Source: Hanleya hanleyi (Eukaryota; Mollusca; Polyplacophora; Lepidopleurida; Hanleyidae). From it: DNA of 64,000 nt. Below are positions 47,645 through 57,947 of the stretch, piece after piece (positions within the stretch are counted from its first letter, which is position 1; the number at the start of each line of letters is the position of its first letter). Made by a program: the position numbers and the translations under genes. The DNA lies in contig JAVTVY010018802.1 in NCBI GenBank assembly GCA_036873755.1, forward strand, positions 19,934-83,933. Direction: 5' to 3'. The notes beneath the pieces were generated by a model, which saw only the letters and a program-made list of their open reading frames with translations, ran no database searches and was not told where the DNA came from.

Positions 47645-48552
47645 TGTCACTGATACAACTTGTGAATAATTTTTTTTTTATAGCAAAGCTGGATGCATGC
47701 TACTAAATTGTAAATTTTCCATTTTCTATTCAATATAGAAATGCAACTCTGGAGCTATGCTCCACAAACATTTAAATTTGAATTTATTTATTTTTTATAA
47801 TGTGTAATGAAATTGGTATTACTAGTATATACTACATATCATTACACATTCACTCACATACAGTATACAAGTGATTTGAAGAGGTTAAATTCTAGGGGAG
47901 CAAATCACCCTCCTTGGAAAATTTAGGAGGACTGTTTTAGCTCTCCATCATTTTTCAAACAGCGAGGCCTGGAAAAACATATTTCGCTCACGTTCATACC
48001 TGTTGCTGTTGTTGTTACCGCCATGTTCTGGTCGAAGTCGAGGCCACGAGGCTCAACTAATTGATCAATTATGTTTTTAAATATCATATTCGGTAAGCAG
48101 CATAAGGGAAAGTAATCCTGTGGAGAGCTCATTTGGTAATGGAATTGAATTTTATTCTCTCAATCTTGCCCTCTCGCGTATTAATCATATTTTATGAACT
48201 ATCGATTTATTTCACCTGGCAGTTCCAAAACGAGGCAAACAAAGACAGGAGGTATCGCTGTCATTTTGGAGAACAGTTTGACTTTGAAAAACTACTATAA
48301 AATGGTAAGTAATCTGCATGTCTTGTGCTTATTTTTGTTATTGACAACATACTCCACCTTCCCACAAACTTCGCTGACAGGATAGAAATATGAATTTTAC
48401 AGTTTTCTAGAGAGGAGGTCCTGGACAAATGCGCTGAACATTATCATCTTTCAAAGTCGTTGTCTTTGGATGAATGGGAGGAAACACTTTGGGTTACGAT
48501 TAATTCAGCCTAATTGGGGTGAGGATTCATGACGTCATTCACCCAAATTGGG

Positions 48553-48921
48553 GAGTGAGTGAGTGAGTGAATAGGGTTTAACGTCGCTTTCAACATTTTT
48601 TCAGCTATATCACGACGGGGAAGGGAAGGGAGGGGAGGGGGAGAGGCAGGGGAACCTACTTGTAACAGAGCAGATCTAATGCTGCCATTTTATAGTGCTG
48701 TCCCACTGAAATATCATGCCGTAGGCAGACATGACACCCCACTCAGTCACATTATACTGACACCGAGCGAATCAGTTTGTTCTATCCTCTTAATGCTGAG
48801 CATAAGCGAGGGAGCAACAAGTTCCATTTTTCAAGTCTTAGGTATGACCCGGCCTGGGATCGAACCCAGTACCTACCGCTTACAAGGTCGACGCTCTAAC
48901 CATTAGACCACCGCAGTGCGG
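48553..48921 (-). mobile_element. tRNA-derived SINE inside a transposon end
   Basis: The minus strand starts GCGGTGGTCTAATGGTTAGA (box A) and has GGGTTCGATCCC (box B). After a unique body it ends in a (GTGA)n tail, read as CACTCACTCACT. Target duplications TCACCCAAATTGGG lie at 48539-48552 and 48922-48935, inside the right inverted repeat of the host transposon. Confidence 0.92.
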
Positions 48922-48983
48922 TCACCCAAATTGGGCGGAATCATCCCTTTTCGCCGGAATCAGGCCAATTTCAACATTTCCCC

Positions 48984-50336
48984 CACCTGATCATGCTCTC
49001 CTGGCTTCCCTGTTTACGTGAGTACCTTCATTTATTTGTTACGATCAAAAAAAAATTCAACTTCTCAATCCTATAAATTGGTCACACTTAACCCAGAAAC
49101 TCTGGCTGTGATAGGTAAATTTAGGGTAAGGGGGCGTGGCATTCCTATCACAGCCCAGATCGAGGGTGGGTTAAATTTTGGAGAAAAAAATTCGTGTCGC
49201 GAAGAGCAACTTTTCGCTGACGAAAATAACGAAACGGGAGAGAAAAAATATGCCAATTTGATATAGTTTGACCGACCTGAGCTTCTTTCACCATGTACCA
49301 TCTCTTTTGACTGTTTGGGACTCAGAAAATTAGTGACGACGAAGAAAACACAATAAACGCTCGATTTCGATGTTTACCGCCATTTCTTCAGATTACAGCT
49401 CAACGAGACTTGGCCGCGCGCGCGCGCGCACTAGTATCGTGACCTTTCTGATCTGACTATGGTGAAATGGACGAGTCACGTGGTCAGAAAGGTCAATCGC
49501 GTTGAAAATCTCGTTCTCTCAACGAGACTGAAAATGGCAGGAACTTGACGAGTTAGATGACAAAATTCGAGTTTGGAAGAAGATTTCGTCTAACAGAATG
49601 AGTCATTAGTTGATTATCAAAGTTCTGGAGATGCCAAATCATATTATTTATTCGATAAAATGCTTTTCGTGCCTTTGTCTGAATTCCCCACGCCGTGTGC
49701 AGTTGAAGATCTCGAGCGACGGACGCCTTATTTATTTTTTTCCTTTTCGGTCTGTATATGTGATTCGGGCTAAAGGGGTCAGCAACAACAATAAAAAAAA
49801 AAAAAAAAATAGACCCCTTAGCCGATGTTTTCGGGCTAGGTCACACTGGGCTATTTTGTTGTTGTTGCTGAAAACTGACACAGCTGGAGCGGCGCATCTT
49901 TCAAATTTAAAAACTTACGAATAACATCTCACAACAGTGCAAGAATAACAAGTCCACGCCCTTGCTACATCAGCACCAGCCTTGCGAAGCGCCAACATCT
50001 TCGTAATTCGTGAACAATTATCAAACAGTAAAGAAATTTAAGCATCAACTCATCGCATCATGGGCGCTGCCATTTTTTTTTGCTCATGCGCAGTGTTCAA
50101 TTTGACAGTTTCCGGTGAGGTCCCCACGTGCATGTGTTGATAACAGTTTAATTGGACAGAACGCGGTGGTGGGTTGATCATGCCACAGGTGTGTCTTGTT
50201 TTCACAAGCTGGTGTCAGGCTGGAATATCATAGATAGTGCTGTGTCGTTCGTGGTGATGTTTGTTTGAGATAATTGGTCCGAATACCCATAACTGACACT
50301 GTCAAATCACTTGTTGACCAGCACTGGAAGCTCAAA
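48984..50336 (+). other. MVK upstream region
   Basis: This holds an alternating CG run near 49411-49428, inverted pairs around 49441-49490 (GACCTTTCTGA against TCAGAAAGGTC), and TCAGCAACAACA with its inverse either side of a poly-A stretch (49780-49872). The MVK promoter and 5' untranslated region must lie near the right end; no TATA box was chosen. Confidence 0.4.
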
Positions 50337-50408
50337 ATGCAAGAAGTGATCATCTCAGCTCCTGGAAAAGTCATTTTACATGGGGAACATGCTGTTGTTT
50401 ATGGAAAA
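50337..50408 (+). CDS. MVK: Mevalonate kinase, first coding exon
   Basis: Mevalonate kinase phosphorylates mevalonate with ATP in the isoprenoid/sterol pathway. The 24-codon exon starts at ATG and encodes MQEVIISAPGKVILHGEHAV followed by VYGK, closely matching the human N-terminus (SAPGKVILHGEHAVVHGK), the start of the GHMP kinase fold. A GTAAGT donor follows at 50409. No further MVK exon was recognised in the remaining 13.6 kb, so either intron 1 is very long or the gene is interrupted by the Polinton. It is transcribed away from MMAB. Confidence 0.95.
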
Positions 50409-51379
50409 GTAAGTGTGGAAACTTGATCACAAACAACAGCCTGTACGGGCCGTAGTATATTTCAGATGGTCTGAAGAGTTGTACGTTATGAAATCTCACT
50501 TCCCATACTGTAAATTATACCGGCACTGTGAAATGTCGCCCTTGCTCTTGATCAAATGTTAGTCACATTTTAGAGAAAAAACCCCCCTGCAATTTCACTT
50601 TGACAAACATTTTTTAGATGTATTGCAGGCCAGTTGTCCATATGATCAATAGTCTGACAATTTCACAGCTAGCCTGAACTCATTCTCCCAACGTCAGAGT
50701 CTGTAACCTCCAAACCGTCAGTAAACTAGGTATATATGACAGAAGGAGATACAATCTGATGCCATGAGAATGGCCTGAACTTGGTCTCTCCAGCTGCTGG
50801 TAGGCCAAGATGGAATCCAGGACATTTGCCCCAAGCACGGACATTTGCCCCACTAGATATTTGCCCCACTGGACATTTGAATATCTGGACATTTGCCCAA
50901 CCAAATATTATCATACTTGAACATTTTTTTTCAAATCTAAAACTTGAACATTTTTCCCACCAAATTTTTTTTAAAGTAGATTTTTTTCATAAATAAAACA
51001 AACTTGAACAACAAAATTTGACACATGTTTGCATAATGTCTTCTTTTATTGTATAGCACTTAGTCACACAATAACAATAGAACATATATACTTACATATA
51101 TACATAAATCAAGTTAAATATAACATTTATGGCTAGAGCACCTCTTGATGATACGATTAAATGTATACAATGTATCATACATAACGATGACAATGGATCA
51201 TCGTAGATAACACGATGATCCATAATTATTGATAATACAATAAAATCTATGTCCAAACCAATTTCTACTTTCCCACTTCGATCTTGCACTTCTGGGAAAG
51301 ATAATGGATAATATGTCATGCATATTTATGAGGCTATACAGGATGTGTTTGAACAATAATGGCAGCCCGTCCGACCAAG

Positions 51380-51990
51380 GCAAGTTCATAGCGTGAGCGT
51401 AGGAATTGACGAAGATGGAAGGGTTTGTACATTTGTCTTTCCGCCATCTCTCCAATCGGCGCAAATCTGGTAAAGTCTCTTCTGGAGTGCCGGTAGCTTG
51501 TTTTTCTGATGATGTCCTACAGCATCCTGTAGCAGTACTTGAAACAATGGCATATGGTCCTTCCTAATTGATTCTATCAAGGTTCATACAGAAGGATGCT
51601 TGTGACCAAGCTGTTTAAAACCAATGTTCCAACTTTCGCATAAGTTGTTGGTCCTGTCCTCCCCGGCTAGTGTGATGTTGTTGACATTCCTAAGGTGAGG
51701 GGGGAACAACGGTGCTATCCGGAGAACTTGAACTGGCGGTACAACTCGTTCAGCTGTTAGGGGAGGCTGGATCCATCTGAACGTACCAGATATGTATGTG
51801 GAATCAAAATACTGCACAACAGAGCATCTAGGCCATCAGGGATGTTGTCTCTCAAATATCTCATATCACCTGGTACATCTTGTAGAGGCAAGAATGCAAC
51901 AGCATCGTCCATGCCACAAAAGTGTTTTACCTCGTCCTCATCCCTGTATCTGTGTACAAGACCAAGCTCTTGGATCTTCCTTCAGCACGG
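51380..51990 (-). pseudogene. MULE transposase C-terminal fossil
   Basis: Broken minus-strand frames spell FCGMDDAVAFLPL, CYFDSTYISGTFR, LFPPHLRNVNN, GEDRTNNLCESWN and HKHPSV, then ICADWRDGGK. This is the tail of the Mutator-like transposases often linked to FLYWCH fingers in animals. Frameshifts and a stop separate the blocks and the catalytic part is absent. It lies in MVK intron 1. Confidence 0.75.
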
Positions 51991-52716
51991 TAGGTATCCA
52001 AACAGATCTCTACCAGTGCAAACGATCTCTACCATCTGCACAACGATCTCCACTAGCTAATAGTAGTACGGGTTTACGAATAGTGGTATGTACCAATTTC
52101 AGCTTATTTTGCCAGGAAGACCGGAGTAATACTCGGAATGATATAGCGCAGCGTACGCCTAAATGTACGAGGAAATATATTTCGCTCTTGTTTCAAACGT
52201 GCGTCCTCTGATTATTTCATAATCAGGGACACCGATCGCTCCATCGACGATTCAGTATTGAGAATGTGATGAAATTTTCCGGTCTTTAATGTCTTGAATT
52301 GAAATCCTGATAGAAAGGGGCTACTTTATAACGAAATATTGTCAAATTCCAGTCAAATTTCACATATACGGGGTAAAAATAAGCAAGTTTATGTGAAAAT
52401 ATGTGTGCTCAATGTACTTTTTGGAAATTAGAATTACAAAGATCTCTACCAATTCCTGACAACTATCTCTACAGGTTCGGTGCATGGAAAGTGTTGGACA
52501 AAAATCTACAAATCAAATCGTATGAGTAGTATACAAAACGCAATCGGATATAGCGTCCACCCGGATGTAACTATGACGTCACAATTGGTGGTATGTAAGC
52601 GTGATTCTGATTGGTGGATGGCGGCTGGATGGGGCGGATGGGGCGGTGCGCATGGGTGATGAGGGGGCGTGGCCTATGAGTGCACTCATTGACACCGGTG
52701 TGAGTGGGTGGGTTCA

Positions 52717-53270
52717 AAATGGCGGCTTGTAGTTGTGTGTTATGGGTGGTGTGTTTCAAAATGGTGGACAACTTCACTTGTCTCACCCCTCATTGTCATA
52801 TTTTCAAAATGGCGGCTTGTAGTTGTGTGTTAGGGGTGGTGTGTTTCAAAATGGTGGACAATTGCACTTGTCTCACCCCAGCCCTCATTTGCATATTTTC
52901 AAAATGGCGGCTTGTTTGTGTGTGTTAGGGGTGGTGTGTTTCAAAATGGCGGCCTGTTGTCCACTGAAAATATGCAAATGAGGTCTTTGGGTTTTTCCAA
53001 AATGCAAATGAGGGGTGAGACAAGTGCAATTGTCCACCATTTTGAAACACACCACCCCTAACACACAAAAACAAGCCGCCATTTTGAAAATATGCAAATG
53101 AGGGCTGGGGTGAGACAAGTGCAATTGTCCACCATTTTGAAACACACCACCCCTAACACACAACTACAAGCCGCCATTATGAAAATATGCAAATGAGGGG
53201 TGAGACAAGTGAAGTTGTCCACCATTTTGAAACACACCACCCATAACACACAACTACAAGCCGCCATTTT
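52717..53270. repeat. Palindromic array of YY1-like and octamer motifs
   Basis: Tandem units of about 90-100 bp run in one direction to about 52980 and in the opposite direction from about 53002, making a 554-bp imperfect palindrome. Each unit contains CAAAATGGCGGC (inverse GCCGCCATTTTG, the YY1 core; for example 52715, 52805, 52900, 52942, 53075). Many also carry the octamer ATGCAAAT (52972, 53002, 53092, 53187, inverse at 52887). More units follow at 53460-53790. It may be the subterminal repeat of the Polinton. Confidence 0.85.
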
Positions 53271-53295
53271 TATTGTTTATTATCCCTTCCAATGT

Positions 53296-53360
53296 TGACG
53301 GTGGATATAAAAGGAGTCGATTTTTAGGGAAAGGGGTGTATTCAAATCTGCCTTACCAGT
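53296..53360 (+). promoter_or_regulatory. Repeated TATA promoter block, copy 1
   Basis: GGATATAAAAGGAGTCG (TATA at 53306-53313) is followed by TTTTTAGGGAAAGGGGTGTA. The block recurs at 53802 and 53944. It is followed by a second repeated block (53364-53452) that recurs at 56208-56303. Confidence 0.6.
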
Positions 53361-53801
53361 GTGCTTCTTTCTGAATTATAAACGGGTGTCATTTTACAAT
53401 ACATCTCACCGCTCGTAGAATTTTTAGTTCCAATTCATCTCAGATAAATCGCGGCTTGTAGTTGTGTGTTATGGGTGGTGGGTTTCAAAATGGTGGACAA
53501 TTTCACCTGCCCCATCCACAGCCCTCATTTGCATATTTTCAAAATGGCGGCTTGTTTGTGTGTGTTAGGGGTGGTGTGTTTCAAAATGGCGGCCTGTAGT
53601 TGTCCACATTATGCAAATGAGGTCTTTGGGTTTTTCCCCAAGGGTGGCTTAATTTTCAAAATGGCGGCTTGTTTGTGTGTGTTGTGGGTGGTGTGTTTCA
53701 AAATGGTGGACAATTGCACTTGCCTCACCCCAGCCCTCATTTGCATATTTTCAAAATGGCGGCCTGTTGTTACTGAAAATATGCAAATGAGGTCAATTGG
53801 C

Positions 53802-53850
53802 TATAAAAGGAGTCCATTTTTAGGGAAAGGGGTGTATTCAATCTGACTTA
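53802..53850 (+). promoter_or_regulatory. Repeated TATA promoter block, copy 2
   Basis: CTATAAAAGGAGTCC with the same GGGAAAGGGGTGTATTCAA downstream box, 20 bases after an ATGCAAAT octamer at 53781-53788. Confidence 0.6.
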
Positions 53851-53933
53851 CCTGACCTGACCAGCTTTCCCACTACACATGTATGTCAATCAGTTTCCCA
53901 CTACACATGTATGTTTATTATCCCTTCCAATGT

Positions 53934-53992
53934 TGACGGTGGATATAAAAGGAGTCGATTTTTAGGGAAAGGGGTGTATTCAATCTGCCTTA
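53934..53992 (+). promoter_or_regulatory. Repeated TATA promoter block, copy 3
   Basis: TATAAAAG at 53944-53951 lies 136 bases before the ATG of the polymerase-like fragment and is its likely promoter. Confidence 0.65.
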
Positions 53993-54079
53993 CCTGACCT
54001 GCCTGCCTGCCTCCTGCCTGCCTGCTTCCCTGCCAGTCATCCAGCCAGCTTACCTATCCGCTTGTATGAGACGAAAAGC

Positions 54080-54760
54080 ATGAGACGTGGAGAAGATTTC
54101 CCCTTGGACCCAGCAGCACCTCCGGTTGAAGTCTTGCCTGAAGACGAGCGTGTGAGAGCATCAGCACCTCTGGTTGAAGTCTTGCCTGAAGACGAGCGTG
54201 TCAGTGACATTTTGAAAATGACACATCATCCTATCCGTGCTCCTGTAATACTCCCTCCGTGGTTGCTTCGTCGAAAAGGTCTGTATTCATTAACAGCAGG
54301 AAAAAAGGGGGCCTACAAAGACCGGAAATGTCTGTTTCGGTGTTTGGCCGTGCATCTGGACGAGTGTGACCCCCAGGCTTGTGACACAGTGGCCGATGGC
54401 TATTGGGAGGAGTATTTAGAGCAGCAAGACGTGGATAAGCGGCACTTCCGTGGAGTTCCCTTTAAGAATTTGGATGACGTGGAAAGACTGTTCGATATTA
54501 ATATCTTTGTTTATCGATTACGATGCGAAGAGGGAGGTACATTTGTGGTTGAAATGGTTCGTCGATCCACAGAACGGTATGCTGCTACCATGAAAGTCAA
54601 TGTGTTCGATGACAATGGCGTGAGTCATTTTTCGCTCATTACCAATATGAGCCTGTACGCTCAGTCTTTCAGTTGTGCCCAATGCCATCGTGTGTTTAAA
54701 AAGTCTTACAACTTACATCGCCACGAGAAAATCTGTGACAACAGTGTCAAGCGAGTATAG
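54080..54760 (+). pseudogene. Polinton DNA polymerase B, N-terminal piece only
   Basis: The first in-frame ATG is 54080. The product has duplicated VEVLPEDERV segments near its start, then a region typical of the N-terminus of Polinton polymerases: KCLFRCLAVHL, HFRGVPFKNLDDVERLF, INIFVYRL, VNVFDDNGVSHFSLI, and a C2H2-like finger (SFSCAQCHRVFK, then HRHEKIC). The CLFRCLA and HFSL elements recall OTU folds (inference). The frame stops at a TAG where family members usually continue with a tyrosine before PGGVYH. The PGGVYH residues do follow the stop, and a second stop comes about 25 codons later. No exonuclease or polymerase domain follows on this strand, so the catalytic part is deleted or elsewhere. 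Confidence 0.7.
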
Positions 54761-55526
54761 CCGGGTGGAGTGTATCATAATGCACCTACTATTTTCAATG
54801 ATGAATTCAAACAAGTCTTGTTGACGAACTATTGAGAACAAGTGTTGAAAAAACATTTATTGATCTTGAGAGCGAATAATTGTATTAAAAAATTCAGAGT
54901 TTTTTGACTGTTAATTGTATTAAAAAAATTCAATACTCAGATATAATTGTATTAAATTCAATACCCTTGTGAATACGTTCATTCTGTGTTAAATGCTTCA
55001 CTTTGATACCTTACTCGACCCGATCGGTCCACTAGGGGCTCTCCTAGCTCCAAAAAGGCTATTTTCATACCCTTCGACCGCCGCGCATGCGCAGAATGCC
55101 GATAGTTCAATCCCACACCCAGCCCATTAAATGCCCCTTCACCTAAGCTTCAATTTGACACCTCACTCGACCCCGTGGGTCCATTTTAAAATTTTGGCTA
55201 TGCTAGCTCCAAAACGTCTATAGGGTGATAATTTACACCCTTTTTTTTCATTAATTTCAATTTTTAATTGTTAAAAAAACATAGAAAATGAAAAAGATTT
55301 TTTTTGCCTCCATGAATCTTTTTTTCCCTTTTTATTAAATTTAAAAAAAAAAAAAAAATCCCTCCCCCTCCTCCTCCCTCCCCCCTCCCCCTCCCCTTGT
55401 CTCCCAACTAATTATATTAATTAATGGGGAGAGAGAAAAAATTCTGTGTATATATATAAGAGAGATCAGTCCTCACAAGGACTCTTTGATATCGGACCGG
55501 GTTGTTTGTTGTTTTTTTTGGTGTTG
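54761..55526. other. Polinton non-coding, homopolymer-rich
   Basis: No gene was seen. AATTGTATTAAAAAATTCA repeats occur near 54880-54960. T-rich, A-rich and CCCTCC-rich runs fill 55230-55405, with a TATATATATAAG box at 55447. The small hairpin AGTCCT-CACA-AGGACT follows it. Confidence 0.5.
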
Positions 55527-56195
55527 CTAATAAAAATTAAAAATATAGGGTGGGGCTGTAATGCTTTTGAAATTTATGTGGCAGTTAGAAGCTTGCTCTT
55601 TCGAAGCAATTGTTTCGTTCTGAAAAGAACGTTTATTATTTGATATGGTGTTTTTATTCACCAGGGCAGTTTTCCTGTCTACTGCCCTGTAGTCATCTCT
55701 GGGGAGTAGCCTACTTCCCATCTCACTCACAGAGAAGTATTCGTAAGGGTTGTGAAATCCCCGCATCACTGCCATGTCGTCCTCCAGGGAATGGGATGGT
55801 GGCACATCTTTCCGGGCCGCTGTTGCCGGAACAGGGTAGGGGAGTCCATTGAAATATATGGTGTCGTTTTCCAACTGATGAGGGGTGGAGGGTGGTTGAT
55901 CATCCCGGGGCGCTGTTGAAGCCGGTGGCTGTAAACAAATCTGCTCCCCACGTATATTTTCCAATACAGCACCCCGGGATGGCTCGGGCGATGTTGTTGC
56001 CACGGCTTGCTTCATCTTCTTCTGCTTTCTCCGCAATAACCTCTTCGTCTCATAGCTTTTTCTTCTCATTTTGGCTTCTCTGTGTATATTGTCAAAATTT
56101 TTTGTGGTAATCCGATTCCAGAGGGGGAAGTATATATAGACAATGCGCGGACGGCAGCGAAAGCGGTCCCATTTTTTTCCATATTTCCAGGCCAT
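55527..56195 (-). CDS. Unknown Polinton protein, minus strand
   Basis: This 222-residue frame is the only minus-strand candidate in the element. The N-terminal third is strongly basic (MRRKSYETKRLLRRKQKKMK), the middle is rich in proline, serine and threonine (PPASTAPRDDQPPSTPHQ), and a later part contains NGLPYPVPATA and NPYEYFSVSE. No family was recognised. The last 35 residues run into low-complexity sequence. It could be an accessory gene or a remnant. Confidence 0.4.
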   Translation of the reverse strand: MAWKYGKKWDRFRCRPRIVYIYFPLWNRITTKNFDNIHREAKMRRKSYETKRLLRRKQKKMKQAVATTSPEPSRGAVLENIRGEQICLQPPASTAPRDDQPPSTPHQLENDTIYFNGLPYPVPATAARKDVPPSHSLEDDMAVMRGFHNPYEYFSVSEMGSRLLPRDDYRAVDRKTALVNKNTISNNKRSFQNETIASKEQASNCHINFKSITAPPYIFNFY

Positions 56196-56207
56196 GAAAA
56201 ATTGGCG

Positions 56208-57183
56208 TGTGTTTCTTTATGAATTATAAACGCGTATCATTTTACAATCATGGGTGAGCCCCCGTAGAATTTTTAGTTCCAATTCATCTCAGATAAATCA
56301 GGGACTCGTATTAAAAATTTCAGCCGTCTAGCCCTTGACTATGCCCTGATTTTTAATTTTTTAGCGGGTTTTCGAGACGTAATGTTCGCGTGCGAAAATA
56401 CAGAAAACCCGGACCATTAAAAATAAATTAATTTTCTGGATTAAAAATAGAGCAAGTCTATCACTTATCTCTCGATACGAGTACCCTGAAAATTCCAGCT
56501 CGTTTCGTTCATGAGAACTGTAGCAAATCAAGAAAACAGTGCCTTCATTTACGGGAAGAACGCACATTTCTACGCAGTTGGCGGGTCAAATTTCGCGCCG
56601 ACGGAGTTGCGGCAGAGACAACGGAGTTGCGGCAGAGACAACGGAGTTGCGGCCCCTGGGTTATAAGTGGAAAAAGTGCATTTACCAATTTATGCTGTTT
56701 GATAATTTATTAAATGTGTTTGTCGTATGAATACCATTGTTTTATTAAGGTAACATTATGAAAAGGATGTGGGCTACCTATTTCAGTCATTGATTCCGTG
56801 AATTAACGGTGCCTTAAATTTATAAGCTGTATCATGCGTACTAGGGGGTACACACTTTATCATTTAAAAAAACCCTTCACGTACGTAGAGCCTCTATTAC
56901 CTATATACTATGGCTTGGCAAGCATCGGGTTTCACTCTCTCACAGCCCTAGGGATGGTTCAGATAATTATTAAGACTTGAAATTCTAGGCCAGCAATGCA
57001 CTAAATTTATTTTTATCCTCGTATGAGTCCAGACTATTAATTTATCCACTCGGGGAGCGTCTAAAAAATAATGGCAGTGTTAAATTAATTTCCCAGGGTA
57101 TTTTTTATTTTAACCATGAAAAATTAGCCAGAATCGATCTATATAAATTTTTGTCGGGCTAGTATTTTTTGTCATTATTCATT
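56208..57183. other. Polinton intergenic region with repeats
   Basis: GAATTATAAACG...TTTTACAAT...TTTTTAGTTCCAATTCATCT (56218-56300) repeats the block at 53373-53452. A 20-bp unit ACGGAGTTGCGGCAGAGACA is present 2.6 times at 56599-56652. A TATATAAAT box at 57141-57149 lies 43 bases before the next ATG. Confidence 0.6.
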
Positions 57184-57882
57184 ATGGCATCGCCGGGCAA
57201 AGAGCTCGCGTTCTTTCAAGTGACGTCGAAAGTAATTCTTATCGTGTACGAGCATGAATTGCACCTTATCGAGGAACATCCGATCGAAGTGAAATTAGCT
57301 TTAAGCCTTGCCGGGTGGACGCTATTGACACGTGTGTTACAAGGCCAAGAACCCGAAGTCGATTTTATGCCTGTCGGTGTGGATGTGTACCTGCGGCGGT
57401 GTAGAGAGGATTCATTTTTTCCGCGGTTAGAACAATGTGGCGGTAGCGGTATTGTACTTTGGCCAGCATTATGGGCGGCGCTAAAAGCTATCATTACCGA
57501 AGTTGACGATGTACTCTACCCGGAAACCCAATCCATCATTACCCGTACGCTCACCCGGGATTGTACCATAATAATATACCCTGATCGCATCGACCTCATT
57601 GATGATGATTCGCGATGCTGGTGCACGCTTGAACCCGCGCGTATCACATTATCTTCCGATGGCTGGACTACCTTGAAACGAGTGTTATTCGGTGATTTGG
57701 ATGGCGATAGTATTTACCTGGATCACGATGTATACATTTTTCGCGGCCCTTATTTTGCCCGATTGATCTCTCTCAAACGAGGCGGATTTACGCTGGATCC
57801 TGATCTGTGGACGGCTTTGCAAAAAATAGTTCCTGTGGTCGATAAAGTATTCTCTGCACACGACCCGCCTCTCACAGAATAA
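57184..57882 (+). CDS. PC4-like protein with repeated domains
   Basis: ATG at 57184, 43 bases after TATATAAAT, gives 232 residues. It contains two related halves, each with a strand-rich part, a GW motif and a helix: LSLAGWTLLTRVLQG, then LSSDGWTTLKRVLFGDLDGD, ending FTLDPDLWTALQKIVPVVD. The last motif closely resembles the C-terminal ISLNPEQWxxLKxxIxxID pattern of the eukaryotic coactivator PC4/Sub1, which binds single-stranded DNA. A role in replication or transcription of the element would fit but is inferred. The next gene is a shorter paralogue. It is intact. If the PC4 match fails, it remains an unknown duplicated-domain protein. Confidence 0.6.
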   Translation: MASPGKELAFFQVTSKVILIVYEHELHLIEEHPIEVKLALSLAGWTLLTRVLQGQEPEVDFMPVGVDVYLRRCREDSFFPRLEQCGGSGIVLWPALWAALKAIITEVDDVLYPETQSIITRTLTRDCTIIIYPDRIDLIDDDSRCWCTLEPARITLSSDGWTTLKRVLFGDLDGDSIYLDHDVYIFRGPYFARLISLKRGGFTLDPDLWTALQKIVPVVDKVFSAHDPPLTE

Positions 57883-57888
57883 GCCCTA

Positions 57889-57896
57889 TAAATACC
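57889..57896 (+). promoter_or_regulatory. TATA box of the second PC4-like gene
   Basis: TATAAATA just after the preceding stop codon, 52 bases before the ATG at 57948. Confidence 0.6.
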
Positions 57897-57947
57897 AGGG
57901 GAAGAGACAGAGTGTGTATCATTTACCGTTGGACATTGAGAGCAAGC

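Larger units (their letters stand above)
46776..48983. mobile_element. DNA transposon with about 115-bp inverted ends
   Basis: The left end (46776-46892: GGGAAATGTTGAAATTGGCC, then ATGACGTCATGAATCCTCAC and ATTAATCGTAACCCAAAGTG) is repeated inverted at 48486-48983, where a SINE splits it. The 1.6-kb interior has no recognised protein but contains a 53-bp perfect palindrome at 47592-47644. Confidence 0.8.

Noticed and set aside
48850..48921. Possible tRNA gene on the minus strand (box A and box B present)
   Set aside because: It is the head of a SINE with target duplications and a GTGA tail; the acceptor stem is not closed.
52704..53846. Several frames spelling FKMVDNCTCLTP-type repeats on both strands
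   Set aside because: They follow the palindromic motif array and read equally well from either strand, so they reflect repeat structure.
57912..57947. Upstream GTG start for the second PC4-like gene
   Set aside because: Animal genes rarely start at GTG. An ATG at 57948 lies 52 bases after a TATA box and matches the paralogue's start. The same logic moved the starts of 54062, 57169, 58520, 60066 and 62103.
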